From Hofstenia miamia (Eukaryota > Xenacoelomorpha > Acoela), in NCBI GenBank assembly GCA_004352715.1, contig SCFE01000055.1, positions 743,689 to 807,688 on the forward strand: DNA of 64,000 bases, given 5' to 3'. The position numbers and the translations under genes are program-made. The notes below the pieces were generated by a model. It made no database searches, was not told where the DNA came from, and saw only the letters and a list, made by a program, of their open reading frames with translations. Shown here in pieces: positions 11,427 through 24,374 of this stretch; position 1 is the first letter of the stretch, and each line of letters starts with the position of its first letter.

Positions 11427-13493
11427 TCTACATTTGAATTTGTAAGGAACAGATGATGATAATACACTTTGTTAAATTTATATGGTGCACCGTTTCTCAA
11501 ATCAGTCTATCTTAGAAGTCAAAAGCGCAGACGATTTGACTATTTTGTCAAAGCAGACATTTGATGCAGCAATTGTAAATGTTTTCTAATTAGTGTGTGA
11601 TATTTATGCAAAATGCAATTTATCATAAACGCTTGCAATCCGTTTATGAGTCAGGGAAAATGGTTGCTTTATGCTTACCATTTAAAAGTTATTACAGATA
11701 TTTATGAGCCCTTTGGAATAGTTTTAGAAGGTGATTGTTCTAACATATTTGCAATTAAAGGGAATTGTGCATTTAATTCCATATTATATTCCATTCAAAT
11801 TTTTCTAGTTAATTTCAAAATAGATGTACTGTAAGTGAACTTGTTATGTAAGTCTAGTATTCTGAGTTTGCGTACATGTACATATGAGAACAATTATTGT
11901 AATGAGGTCTTTCTATTAACAAAACCATTAAGGCTTAAGGCACTAAAAGAGAAAGTAAAGGTAAGTTGCAATTGCATTTCGAATCTGTTATAATCGGTAA
12001 TCTTAGCGTGCATTGAACTTTAATCATCAATCTGAAACACTAGATAATCCAGAATATATTGTTTATATGTGGGCACAAGAAGTAACTAGGTTTGTGGTCA
12101 ACTGATAAAACTGAGTTAAATTGCAGCACAGAAATAAAATTAATATCAACAGACCAATTTGAATAAAGTTATATTAATTGACTGTTTAATAAATCAGATC
12201 AGTAGTTTATCCACGAATTCTATCGACCTGGATGACCTTCCAAATTACGTTTAGCAACAAGCTATGTAAAATCAAAGGTCATCATCTGAATCGTCTGCAA
12301 GATCCGTTCATAATATTTATCACTTGTCATTTACATAATCTCAAAAAATGCAGAGAGATGCCATTATTGATGTTAATTTTTTAATTAGTTCAGTTGGTGT
12401 TAAATTAGAAAGAGAATTTCACCTTATTGGTTAGTTCATGTCGAAATTTCTGACACATGAGTATTGGTCCATTAACATAAGGATTTTGTACTCGATTTTG
12501 CAATTGCCTGTTACAGCAATTGCATAGAAGCAACCAAGGCAAAATGAAAGGGAGGAGCATGTCATATGAGAGGCTATATAGTACGTTCATTTCTAAAAAT
12601 TATTTTTTAATCGTATTTTGTTTTTCCAAACCTGTTTATAAAAAGAACACTAGTTTGTCACTATGTATCATTTACTAGAGGAATGCACACGCATATCGAA
12701 GTAATTTTGAAACTTCTGTAGCAACTTGTCCTTGTTGCAACTGGACAAGTGTAAATATTTAAGCTTCAGATTTTGTTAGTCATTCATAAATCTATTAGAG
12801 TTCTACCAGATCATCTAGTCAGATTGATTTCGGACAAGGTGCAGAGTATTTAAGCACAGGCACGATTTTAGACGGAGATAGCTGCCCTTTCCTTTTTAAA
12901 AACTATCAAAACATATAAGATTGTGAATCTTTAATGCGAATATTGTGAGAAGAATTAATTTTAAGTGGTTTTCATAACATATAAACTATTTATTCAAAAA
13001 TTATCTCCTCTCCTCTAAATAAATTGCGTCTTAACTTAAATTGCCTGGCGTCGATTTAAAAGTACAATCAGTTTTCATATTTTTTTGCAAATTTGAAAAT
13101 CGTGATGCATAGACAGATTTAGTTTGGAACATGCTTTGATGCAATGCTGAAGATTTCTATTAAAGCTGTGACTGAGGTTGTTGAAAACATTAACTATATT
13201 TCTTTGAAAATTTTGAATTTTTAAAAAATATTTAAATTTTCTTCATACCTAATGTTCATGTTTTTTACGAGGTTTTTGAGCCAATGGAAGCCACAAACAA
13301 CTGCGACTGTTCCTTGATATGTACAAATGTATCTCAAACAGAAATAGGAAAGAAATTGAAAGGAGATTCTCCTCTATCACGTGCTGCTTTCAGATTGAGC
13401 ATAGCTTTAATAGTTTTTGAGGTATAATTTTTGCTAGAATCTTGAAAAATTTTCAAAAATGCCCGGGCATTTTAAGTTTAAGAAAACTCATTT
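11427..13493. other. No gene recognised
   Basis: AT-rich sequence. The open frames at 11613-11834 (plus) and 12405-12590 (minus) lack a recognisable motif. The only structure noted is a 9-base inverted pair, GATGACCTT near 12230 and AAGGTCATC near 12274. Confidence 0.55.
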
Positions 13494-13818
13494 GTATATA
13501 TATATATATATATATATATATNNNNNNNNNNNNNNNNNNNNNNNNNNNNNNNNNNNNNNNNNNNNNNNNNNNNNNNNNNNNNNNNNNNNNNNNNNNNNNN
13601 NNNNNNNNNNNNNNNNNNNNNNNNNNNNNNNNNNNNNNNNNNNNNNNNNNNNNNNNNNNNNNNNNNNNNNNNNNNNNNNNNNNNNNNNNNNNNNNNNNNN
13701 NNNNNNNNNNNNNNNNNNNNNNNNNNNNNNNNNNNNNNNNNNNNNNNNNNNNNNNNNNNNNNNNNNNNNNNNNNNNNNNNNNNNNNNNNNNNNNNNNNNN
13801 NNNNNNNNNNNNNNNNNT

Positions 13819-13851
<33 letters not shown>
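13494..13851. repeat. (TA)n array containing a 296-base gap
   Basis: TA repeats lie on both sides of N at 13522-13817. Long frames predicted across it on both strands are repeat and gap artefacts. Confidence 0.95.
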
Positions 13852-13855
<4 letters not shown>

Positions 13856-16488
13856 CTTAAAGATTTTTTGGAGAACCTAATAAATCTTTGCTCTTTTGCA
13901 GTACAGGATTCGATTTTATATAAATTGAATATTAATAATTGTTTTATAATATTTTTCGGGAAAAACGTTGAACCACTCAAAACTTTTTTAGGAACGAGCC
14001 TGTTTTAGTGCGACGTCTACCGTAGTAGAAGGAACTGGGCCCTTAAATCCAGAAGTTTATGAATATTTGCTAATTTTGGGCAAAATATGAATTATGTCAT
14101 AGGAACGCATAATCGCATGGAACCAGACAAACAATTGTACTTGTATCAATTTGGTACTGCGACCGATAGACGCAGGTCTAGAAGAACCTTAAAATAAATA
14201 TAACTACTCACAAAGTCCAATTTCATTAATAACATATCCATACATAACGTAAACCACTGCAAACTCCTGTGATTAAATTTAAGTCGTCTGCATTATCTAG
14301 TAAAAAGTTAGTATTTTGCCATATTATTTTATATTACGGGTGTTAAGCACTTTCTTTATAGTCATATAACTTCGCTGCTATTTGTTAGAAATTATCTACG
14401 CTCTGTATTATATTCCATTTTCATATGAAATAAATTTGTTAATAAAAATGCAATAAAGCGTGTAATTGATTAGCTAACAACGTTCCCATATCGCTCCCCT
14501 CTTAAAATTCTTAATTAGATTATTATCGCACTGTGTGAATATTACTTGAGAAATTATAATGTCTTGTACATATTAATTTATGACTAATAATTATCTCCGT
14601 AAACTTAACAAATAATATTTACATAAAAATTATTCAAATGTCCTTACATGATATTGTCAAATTATAAAATCTAAATATATATTATTGATTAAAAAATTTT
14701 AATTGCTATATTCTAAGCTATTGAAAATATCTCGTCAATGCAAAACCTCTTTTATTTCCAATATCCAGTATCTCACGTCATCATTAGCATAAGATATCTT
14801 GATTAAGGTACCAAAACGAATTACTAGAATTTTTTTAATAAATTAATTAACTGGACTTTTAATATTCAGGCCATATCAGATTATATTAATACCTACTTCA
14901 GTATATGCATATTACATATTTCAATATTTATGGAATTAATTTTAAGCATTTTTACTGCTTCGGCACATGACATGAAATAAAAACACGTAGGGGATTTGGA
15001 ATATGATAGTGCTTTCAGGATGGATTCTTTATCTCTGAGCAAAGTAAGCGATATTGATTCAATATCAGTTAACAGCTAGTATCACAGGTGTTTAATTTCT
15101 TAAAATTGAAAGAATATTAAAGAATATTAAAATAATTGTGTGGCTTTAAAGAGAGTGTAAATTTTGAAGATTATTGTTTTGCCGAAGCATGAATATAACG
15201 CATTTTATTTTATAGTACTCACCAAAAAAAGGAATTTTCCTTTTCGATTGAATAATGTGAAATAAATTTCACAACTGCCAGATCCGATATATTTAAATAA
15301 AATGCTGTTTAGAGAATTGAATACGCAACTGTAGAGAAAATTTGTTGCACATTCAAATACACCTTATAATATCTTAAATATATTATTTAATAAGAAAATA
15401 TATAACCATATATGTAGGTATTCCAATATTCTTACTACTTGATTTATATTGACTGTTTTTACTTACATTTTCAAATGTATTATAAAGAGGACGCTAGAAT
15501 CTTCCATTAATTTAACATTCCTTGCTTTTATCATCAGTTATAAGTATGCCATCTACTTAGCAGAATAGATAGATGCTTCCATAACTCAAAATTCAATCGT
15601 TTTTCTCCACTTCATCTTATTTAAAAAGGCTTCAAAATGTACACAAATACAAATATTTTTTTATTTTAATTACAATAATATTGTGGAATTTTAACAATAA
15701 TTGATAAAATCTAAATAATTTATTATTTTCAGTTATCAGTAAAAAATAAATGACTTTTTCTGATACTAGATGATTTTCATCAATATTTTAAAAATAATTG
15801 AATGCCAAAACTCGCACTCTAAACAAAATAATTATCAAGATAAATTCAAGCTAATATTTGACTTCACATAGCTTAAATGGGAAATATTTCATTTAATTTC
15901 TTTTTGTATTTTGACAATCTGCAGAATGTCAACAAAGCTAAATCTAAGGCACGTTTTAGAAAAATCTATATTGACGTTGCCAATTATATTTTAGGGAACC
16001 TATTATTTTCAAAATTAAAGAATCAATAATTCTGCCCGGAGTAAGTGATTTGGAAAATGCTCGTCTGCATATTTATTTTATCATTATTTCACCCAGCTTC
16101 CCAAGTTTTATTAACTTCCAGAGTTTTCAGAAGCGACTTATATTAAAATTTATTAATCGCTAACTAAACATAAAGCGGGAATATAAATATATAAAAGTCT
16201 AATCCAAGGTGAATTGGGGATATTAATATTAAAATCAAATTGCAATTTCTCTGAGAATATCGCTCTTGAACTTATGTTTACTAATTTACTTTATTCATTT
16301 GCACACATATAAATGAAAGTATTGCATACAAATATATATAATTCATAAACAAGCCTAAAAAGACATTAACACATTGCTTTTAATGAAACTATGCAAAATC
16401 CGAATGTATGTACTTGAATTAAAAAAAAATTTGTTCATAAATAATTCTGATCATCCGCCAACTTTTTTGGTGTAACAATATGTACATG
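13852..16488. other. No gene recognised
   Basis: AT-rich unique sequence with no open frame, transposon end or tandem repeat that I can support. Confidence 0.6.
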
Positions 16489-16518
16489 ATATATATATAT
16501 ATATATATATACATATAT
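16489..16518. repeat. (TA)n microsatellite
   Basis: A TA run of about 22 bases followed by ACATATATTATA. It bounds the left side of a 0.5 kb segment that a second TA run bounds on the right. Confidence 0.9.
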
Positions 16519-16630
16519 TATAAATACATTATATATATGTACTTGGAATATATTGCACAGGCATCAAGTTAGCTATGTCTTAATAGCTTGATGTTCCTTA
16601 TCATGAGTCTGGCATCAATTAAGTTTTCCC

Positions 16631-16704
16631 ACAATCGATTAATAGGAAGATCTTTAAGATTTTTGAAACAATCGATTAATAGGAAGACCTTTAGGTTTTT
16701 TTGT
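16631..16704. repeat. 37-base tandem duplication
   Basis: ACAATCGATTAATAGGAAGA starts at 16631 and recurs at 16668 with one change in the last shared bases (GATCTTTAAG versus GACCTTTAGG). The two units are adjacent. A hairpin with CATCAA/TTGATG arms lies just upstream at 16562-16593. Confidence 0.85.
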
Positions 16705-17027
16705 AAGGTCGTCATTCTGAAATAATAACACTTACAATAATGCTTGCAGTATTTACGGATTTGGTTTATAAGAACCCATTCAGCTACAACCCTAATCATC
16801 TAGCAGCATTCAGGGTAACTGGCATCAATAACATTATCATCCTATTCAAAGGAAAGATGTCGAATGCTAACAATGGTCTGCTCACCAAAATTTTACGGGA
16901 AATAGAAACAATTTTCAGAACATATAAAAAAATCTTTTTATAATGGCCTTTTTTGATGTTTATTAGACTTAAAAATAAACTATATCTGATGGCTCTGTGC
17001 ATTAAAGCATCCTTGGCTTAAACAATT

Positions 17028-17029
<2 letters not shown>

Positions 17030-17074
<45 letters not shown>
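17030..17074. repeat. (TA)n microsatellite
   Basis: Uninterrupted TA run of about 45 bases. Confidence 0.95.
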
Positions 17075-17076
<2 letters not shown>

Positions 17077-19224
17077 ATAGGTTTCACTGAATAACAGATC
17101 TTTACTGGATTTCTTATGAACATTGAATCTAAGCTAATTTAAATTTGATTTTTTGGTTATGTAATTATTTATTTGCATTTGCAATTAATAATTCAATTTT
17201 AATGTCAGGTGCACTTATTGTTCAAAATTTGAAATTACGATGTAAGCTATTTAAATTTTTAGAGCAGTAATTAGGAAAATGTCCTTTTGACATTTTAAAG
17301 TTATAAACTATTTAATGAACGCAATTTTAAAGAAAATATTTTTTTATAAAAATTTGTCTATCCTTGAAAAATTTTATAACTAGTATATTTCAAGATGTTT
17401 TCAGGAAATTATCTTGATAAAAAAGGAAATTATTCAACTTTTTTAATAAAAATTGTTCTAAGAAATGTTTTATTTAGTATTTTAATGCTATTCCTTTTTT
17501 TAGAATTTATTTATTGAATGAGCATTATTTAAAAACAATCCTATTTTAGATTTTCCCAATTAGACTTTCTCACTTTGAAATGCATTTATTGAACATTTTT
17601 ATTGCCTAAAATCTAGTTTTAGAATCAAAGGTTTCCTCAATTTATGTAAGACAATTAATAAACTTAGAATAGAATAAATTTGTGTTACTTAATCTTCGAT
17701 AAATTATGCTTTTTAACATTCCAAGTTGGTTGTGATAGTTTAACTGTAACGTTACTTACAATTAATGCTTAGATTGATAGTAACTAGCGATTTAAGACAC
17801 TTGTAGATATTATCTATTGGGCAATGGTCACATCATTGAATCAATAGGCTAATTTATTTGATATTTAACATGCAAGTCCATCGACACCAACTGAGAGTAA
17901 ATATGCTAAAAAATATAATGATTTTCCTAATTGATTATTTATAAATATTTCTTGAACTGAATGCTATCCTGTTAAAACAAATTCACTTTTATCATTGTCA
18001 ATTCCTTGTAAATATTCTTCCATAGAAATTCCATTTTTACTGTGATTCGATTTCCTATTTATCTTGTTATATTTGCGCGCTATTCCTGTGAGTTAATCTT
18101 GAAAACCGATTAAATTTGATATAATTCTTTAACATTTAGTGAGACTTACAGTTCAGACAAAGAAACGCTATAAAATTGTCATTGTGCTAGGTAATATAAA
18201 ATTTTATGTCAAGGATATTTCTCCTACCAGATGTGTTTTTATTTATATTTAAAATTATGGCTTCGCGTTCTTACATATTAATAGGATTTATAGTTGTATT
18301 ATTTCTCCATTTTGAATTATGCATGTGCAGTTCGGCAACCCAATGCATGCTACTGCGAATGCATAATTAGATGATCACATGAGTTAATAGACACTCACTA
18401 TAAACATATCAATTTAAAATCGTATTTCCAAATTCCTTAAATTATAAAATCTGTTCAAAAATTTCATAAAAATATATTTGAAATATAATAATATTGAAAA
18501 TAATATTTTCTATACCAAGTATGCAGATTTTATAAACCAAAATTTTATATGCATGTCTTATTTTCGGTGACTAATAATAACACTGAAAAAAACCTTAGTA
18601 TCATACAGTAGTTTTAAAGCTTGTAGTTAAATTGTTTATTGGACATGCTGTTATCATAATTTAGTACTAAAAGAAATGAACCTTAAGTTCGAACTATCAA
18701 TTAATCAAACTCATTTTTGCATAGCCTTGTTTCACAATGTTTGTATCTTAAAATTTATAGTAAATCTTAAAATTTATAGTAAACTCATTTTTGCCGCCAA
18801 AATTTATGATGGCAAAACAAGCGATATAAACTTTACTAAAAAACTAAAACCAAATTTCGAGCAATTTCGAGTTCTATTCATACATTACCAGAATGAATGC
18901 TTTTACTATATACATTTTTAACTTTAAAGAAGGCTTCTAAGAATTTCAAAATTAATTGCTCGTGAAATATATTCTCTTGCACCTCAATAAAATAATCTTG
19001 ACGTTTGAAGGCTCATCAGATTTTAAAACGCGTGCGAAATTATTCTTCCATCCATCAAAGTCAACAAATTAACAGCATGAAAACATATAGTGATATAAAA
19101 TATTATAACTTCTCATAGTCAGTTACTGTGCTGACCAAAGAAGAAAGAGATCATGTTTAGATTACGTTACAAGCAGCATTGAGTGGAAATAAAAAAGCAT
19201 TGGTGAATATCAATAACACATGTG
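17075..19224. other. No gene recognised; one 19-base tandem duplication
   Basis: The sequence TCTTAAAATTTATAGTAAA occurs twice in a row at 18746 and 18765. An 81-codon plus-strand open frame (18676-18921) runs through it, but its composition is low complexity and nothing supports it as a gene. Confidence 0.6.
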
Positions 19225-19485
19225 ACTTAGGGTTTTGCGGGATCTTCTAGTCCCATGGGATTTACTGGTTCCAGTCACATGGTACTGAGGCCTGGAACCA
19301 GTGTGGAATGGAGACCAAAAATGAAGTAGCTGGGACCATGGATTCCAGAATTTTACAAATAATTTTTGATAATTTCGATGAAGGTAGAAGTTATGTGGTG
19401 GGACCAATGTGACTATGAGACCAAAAAAATTCATGGGACTGGGATAGGACAGTCCCAAGGAAATCTTACTCCCTGACATCCCTAA
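19225..19485. repeat. G-rich dispersed repeat, copy 1
   Basis: A GC-richer block with repeated GGGACC/GGTCCC-type words. Part of it (ACCAAAAATGAAGTAGCTGG and what follows) aligns by eye with 50170-50260 (ACCACAAATGAAGAACCTGG and what follows), so it is a dispersed family. Both ends show CTTAGGG-like text in inverted orientation (near 19226, and CCCTAAG near 19481), which could be decayed terminal inverted repeats. A minus-strand open frame of 89 codons crosses it but matches nothing I know. I treat it as a non-autonomous repeat of unknown class. Confidence 0.55.
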
Positions 19486-21938
19486 GGTGCGGTTTTTTAA
19501 TTTGAGACATACTACCGAAAAATTTCTTTTGTTTAAGTTCTTTAAAAATTTTAGCTCAGAAAAATATAATGCTTGAATAAATTGATATTCACTTTTAAGA
19601 GTTTTGTATATATTATTGTAAATAAAGTCTATTTTTCAATGTTAAAGGGTGTTTAGAAATAAAAATCAGTCTTATCAGCAAACTAATAACTTACAGTTCC
19701 ATCATTTATGGTAGCGTTGCTTTGGGCATGGCGCCAAGCTTATGTCCAATGGCAATATAAGGTATAACAAATTTGACAATTTAATGAATGTTAAACAAAT
19801 ATATGGCTTTCTATTAACACGCTATAACGACACTAAAATAAAAATGATTTAACAACAAAATCAACAGTGAATTAAAAAAAAACTTTATATTAACTTATTA
19901 GGAAATTTATGAATTCTTAATTGCATTTGTTATTAAAATGCGTGAGAAGTTATTTATTTTGCATAAATAATAAATGCTCTTTTAAAAATAAAAATTAAAA
20001 GGAAAATATTTGCTAGAGCTCTTCAATTGGTGCTTTAATACATAAGATAAGCAATAGATGTTATTTTATTATTTTGTAGTTTAATATGTCTAAACCTATT
20101 TTTATGCACTAAGATATTTTAAATAAACAACCTATAGAACATATTTGAAATCCTTACCAACACTTAGATTTTGCTATATTATGGATTAAAAATTGTATTT
20201 TTCAATAGATTGTTGAATACATTTTGCAGGATTTATTTCAAGTTCCTTTTGAATCTTGTCTGAACAACAAAAGTTCCAAGCATAGAATAGCATAAAATAC
20301 ATAAACTTGGCAAAAGTATACTCTTGTATTAGTTATTGTAAAGTTCTTCCAGAATTGCCTCAATCAAGTTATAATTGAGTTATGTTTATGTAAATTTTTA
20401 AGAAAATCCCTGCATTGATTTAGTAAAGCAAACAAACAGCTTGATTAGAAATCATTGAAATATTTCTTGATGATTGGAGACAAGTAAAAATATCTATTCA
20501 ACAATTGAAAATAATTGTAATTTTATTTTCTTGATTAAACTCGAGGCTATTGAAAGTCATCAAATTGTCTTACTTGCACATTTTATATTTAAATGACTTG
20601 CTTATTTTCTCTACAGTTTATCCTTAAATGATATGGAAAGCATGTAAATGAAACATTTGTCCTAATTTCACAGCTGAAGCTGAATTGCTAATTAGCATCA
20701 TAAATTAAGGTATTGTTATGTGAATATAGTACTAATAATACAATTGTTCAGACGATACAGTAAAATGTGAGCAATTTGTGTCAAATCAAACTTCAATTAT
20801 GTGCATCACCTGCGTGGTTTAAGGGTCACACTTTGTTATTGTACATCGTTAGCGTTTTCATTATATGTTTAACTGGGACCTCGGCTTGGACCTCATAAGG
20901 ATCCCTAGACGAACGTAGGTGAAACTTTGACGGGATTTGCCTATATTTTTGTCCTTTTTACAAACTTGCACGTATGAGCTATCAAGACAATATTTTAAAA
21001 GAATAGGCACTTTTATATATATATTGTTCTGGAGTTTATATTTACACAGACAGTAAGCATAAACCTTATTTTTCCTCTTAGATGAACGTGACATTTCCTA
21101 ATATAAATCTACCTATTACTGGCTAAATGCTTAGATCAACCTTTCTATTTTAACACTTACTTAATAATACTTAAGACATGGCTAACATTTATTAATGACT
21201 TTTAGACTCTTTAATCCTTTAATAATGCTTTAGTTTTGTATATGCTGTCAAGCCTAACATAACAAAATAAATGCATTCTTTATTTAAATATTTACATAAG
21301 ACCCATTTTTGTCTACCATATTTATTAGTTTTGAGGGAACAAAATGCTTATAGGAATGTGAATTTGCTATATATTATACCATCAAATCTTTCCTAAACAG
21401 TTGTGTCTATCTTCCCTCAAAGCTTTGCAATAAAAATAAAATTTATAAGTAATTTCTGCGTCAAAATTTTTCTGTTGGATTTCATTGTAATCCCTAAAAT
21501 TTATCTATAATATGTTGCTACATTTCAAAAGTAGCCTTAGCTATTACATATTTTATGGTTAGCAGTTTTATAAATTTATTCCTCTTTTTTTAAAAATGTG
21601 AAACAAACCTGACGCTATAACTAGGCCAATTCAAATAAACTACCACGCCTTTGAATTGAGTAGAATGTACTTAATGAATTCTGCCCTCCAAAATAATAGC
21701 GCATCATTAAAATGTTAGGGGAATAATGAAGCAATGGGAATGCTAAATTCTAAATTCTAGCTTAGTATACCGATTCAGCAAAACTTATGTATTTAATTCA
21801 AAGCTATTAATCCATCTTTAAGTGAGGAAATAATCAAGTCTCGTGTAGAAACATTACGCATTAATTAGTATATTGGGAATTTTAATTCTCTAATGATTGC
21901 TGTTGCGCATCAATTTATGCAATGACAAATACCAAGTA

Positions 21939-21942
<4 letters not shown>
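19486..21942. other. No gene recognised
   Basis: AT-rich sequence. A slightly GC-richer patch at 20870-20940 contains two GGACCTC words 16 bases apart and part of a 77-codon minus-strand frame without known motifs. Confidence 0.55.
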
Positions 21943-21975
<33 letters not shown>

Positions 21976-22069
21976 NNNNNNNNNNNNNNNNNNNNNNNNN
22001 NNNNNNNNNNNNNNNNNNNNNNNNNNNNNNNNNNNNNNNNNATATATATATATATATATATATATATAT
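21943..22069. repeat. (TA)n array containing a 66-base gap
   Basis: TA runs flank N at 21976-22041. The frame at 21897-22151 is a repeat artefact. Confidence 0.95.
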
Positions 22070-24299
22070 GGTGCTATATAATATAAAAATTCCTTTTCCT
22101 AAAATATATTTGAAGGTTATTTTGTGTGTATTACTTACGCTGCCTAAATAATAAAATTAATGCTTGTGAAAGAACCTCTTTGTTACAATATAGCAAATGC
22201 ACAGAAGCGTGTTTGATGCTTTCAAAATTAATGAATCTTCTCTTCAAACAGACAATTAAGTATATTAGTAGGTACTTAATAACAGCATCACATTCTTATG
22301 CCTCTCTGTTCATGAATAATATTTGAAATTTCAACAAAACTTTCAGTTTTATCTATATTTGCAAAGATATTGTGTTTTGTTTTGCAGCAGTATAACCACT
22401 GCATAAACTTTTGTTTCTTAATATCAAATTTATATGTTTTATGCTTTACTGGATGATCAAACATTGTAAATTAACGACTGATGATAAAATTCATTGATCT
22501 GTGATAAAGTCAACCCAAGAGTTATTTATCCAGAAGAAATTAAATAATAAATGTTGTCAAAGATAACTTCGGAGTCAAGTTCCGGAAAGTCTCAAGTTTG
22601 CGAATCTCCAGAGAGACTATCTTTAACGTCTGATTTTTACTCCTTATCATTTGATTTTGCTACAAATATGCAATGTAATTATTTGAAGTTAAACCAGATT
22701 CCAATCGTAATAATGCGATTTGATACAAATACTTTCAAATATTCAAAAGTAAACAATTTCATCAGAGATGTTTTAAATTTTTTTCTAAAATTTTCCCGTT
22801 TCAGCGAAAGTAATCATTAAGCTTGTTTTAAAACTTCTTGATTTAGTTAATATTATTAGTGCAAAATTATTATTTTTTTATTTTTTCCAAAACGTGCGTT
22901 TCGCAAATAAGCAAATCCTACCCAATTTGAATTAACTTGAGATAATTATAAATTCGTACAAGAAAGTCAAAATTATTCATATGACAATACTTAGGAGGTT
23001 TAAATTAATCCTTTCAAAATGCAAAATTTTGGCATTGGTTGAGTTCTCTCTTATATATAACATTTAATTATACATTTTACGAGCACTGGTACTGTGTTAT
23101 AAAATGAATTTAAGTGTCAATTTAGATGGAGGATTTACCATTCGTTGTGTTGAAGTTTTAAAATATTTGAAAATATAATATTATTTGAATTTCATTTGAA
23201 ATGTGTGTTGGAAATTAATTAGATTTCCACACGATATTTGAGCTGGTGAAGAATCGTGGCTCCCTTCATTTCGGATTTTCTAAGTGACTTATTCCAAATT
23301 ACTTTAGTTACATTGTTTCAAAATTTAATCAAATTTTCTAATTCTGATAAACAATGAATTTCTTAACAAATCTTTCTAATTGTTGATTTCTTCTTGGCTC
23401 TGTCTGTAGGAAGCCTGAAATACTCTTAAAAATAAGCAACCATTAGCAAATATTTTTGAACAATGACAACATTATTTTAAAATTCATTTGAAAAAATAAA
23501 TATCTCATTTATGAAGACGCTGTTAATACAAGGTTGCCAGATAATTGCAAAATTCGAGTCTGTCACATTTAACATTCATTTTTGTTAAAATCTGACAGAA
23601 TAATTTTTAGCGTTATCTAATCCATAAAAATATGTACTTTCCAAAAATATAAAAAATTTTTTTGCTTACAAATTGAAGTAAGAAATCAAACTAAGGCATT
23701 CTGCTATTGATCTAAGTGCGTATAGTTTTTGATCACTCCGTTCCCTTTTGGGTTAAACTCACTTACAATAAAAAACAAGCTGGTTAGAATGCAAAAGAGA
23801 TAAATACATATAATTTTGTAATTTAATGTCGTTTTATTACAGGTCTAGATTTCATTGTCTTTATCTACTTGAAAATAATTAAAGACAATAAAAACCAGAC
23901 TTCCATAAATGTCCTATCATAAATATAGTATTATCAGTACTCAATGGTTATCATTTATAAAATAAAGCTTTTAATAACAAATATTGACTTTTATTTAAAA
24001 TAATAAATTACAGTATGCTCAGAATTTATCCGCCATAATTCATTTAGACCTTTGCACAGACAAATTCTCGTTTTTAATTAAGCAAATTGCTGGTGTATGA
24101 ATAAATCTCACTGATAATATTTGAATTTTCATAACAAATGCTATCAGCGTAATGTTTATTTAGAAATCACCAAATCTCCATTAATTCATTATTGTAATTT
24201 CAAGAATTCAATTAGTGGATTTTTTTGCAAACCGCAACAAAGATTGAATTTGCAATAATTAAGAAGCAAAGGTGTATAATGTTATTTGATGTGCATATA

Positions 24300-24302
<3 letters not shown>
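22070..24302. other. No gene recognised
   Basis: AT-rich unique sequence. An 89-codon plus-strand frame at 22551-22820 has a serine-rich start (SESSSGKSQ) but no splice signal context or recognisable domain. Confidence 0.55.
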
Positions 24303-24331
<29 letters not shown>

Positions 24332-24374
24332 CTCTATATTATAATGCTGCAATGTAATACATATATATATATAT
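24303..24374. repeat. Two (TA)n runs about 27 bases apart
   Basis: TA runs at 24303-24331 and 24358-24374 are separated by a short unique segment. Confidence 0.9.

Noticed and set aside
11613-11834. 73-codon open frame
   Set aside because: Hydrophobic, I/N/F-rich composition expected from AT-rich non-coding DNA, with no domain or exon signals.
12229-12283. Inverted GATGACCTT/AAGGTCATC pair as a receptor site
   Set aside because: The arms are about 35 bases apart, too far for a standard receptor palindrome, and chance is plausible.
13442-14008. Long open frames (up to 188 codons) on both strands
   Set aside because: They exist only because (TA)n translates as IYIYIY and N as unknown. The same applies to the frames at 1672-2071, 21897-22151, 26943-27201, 35430-36629, 41603-42670, 45049-45406 and 46061-46384.
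22551-22820. 89-codon frame beginning with a serine-rich stretch
   Set aside because: No domain and no flanking splice signals; the remainder is typical AT-rich translation.
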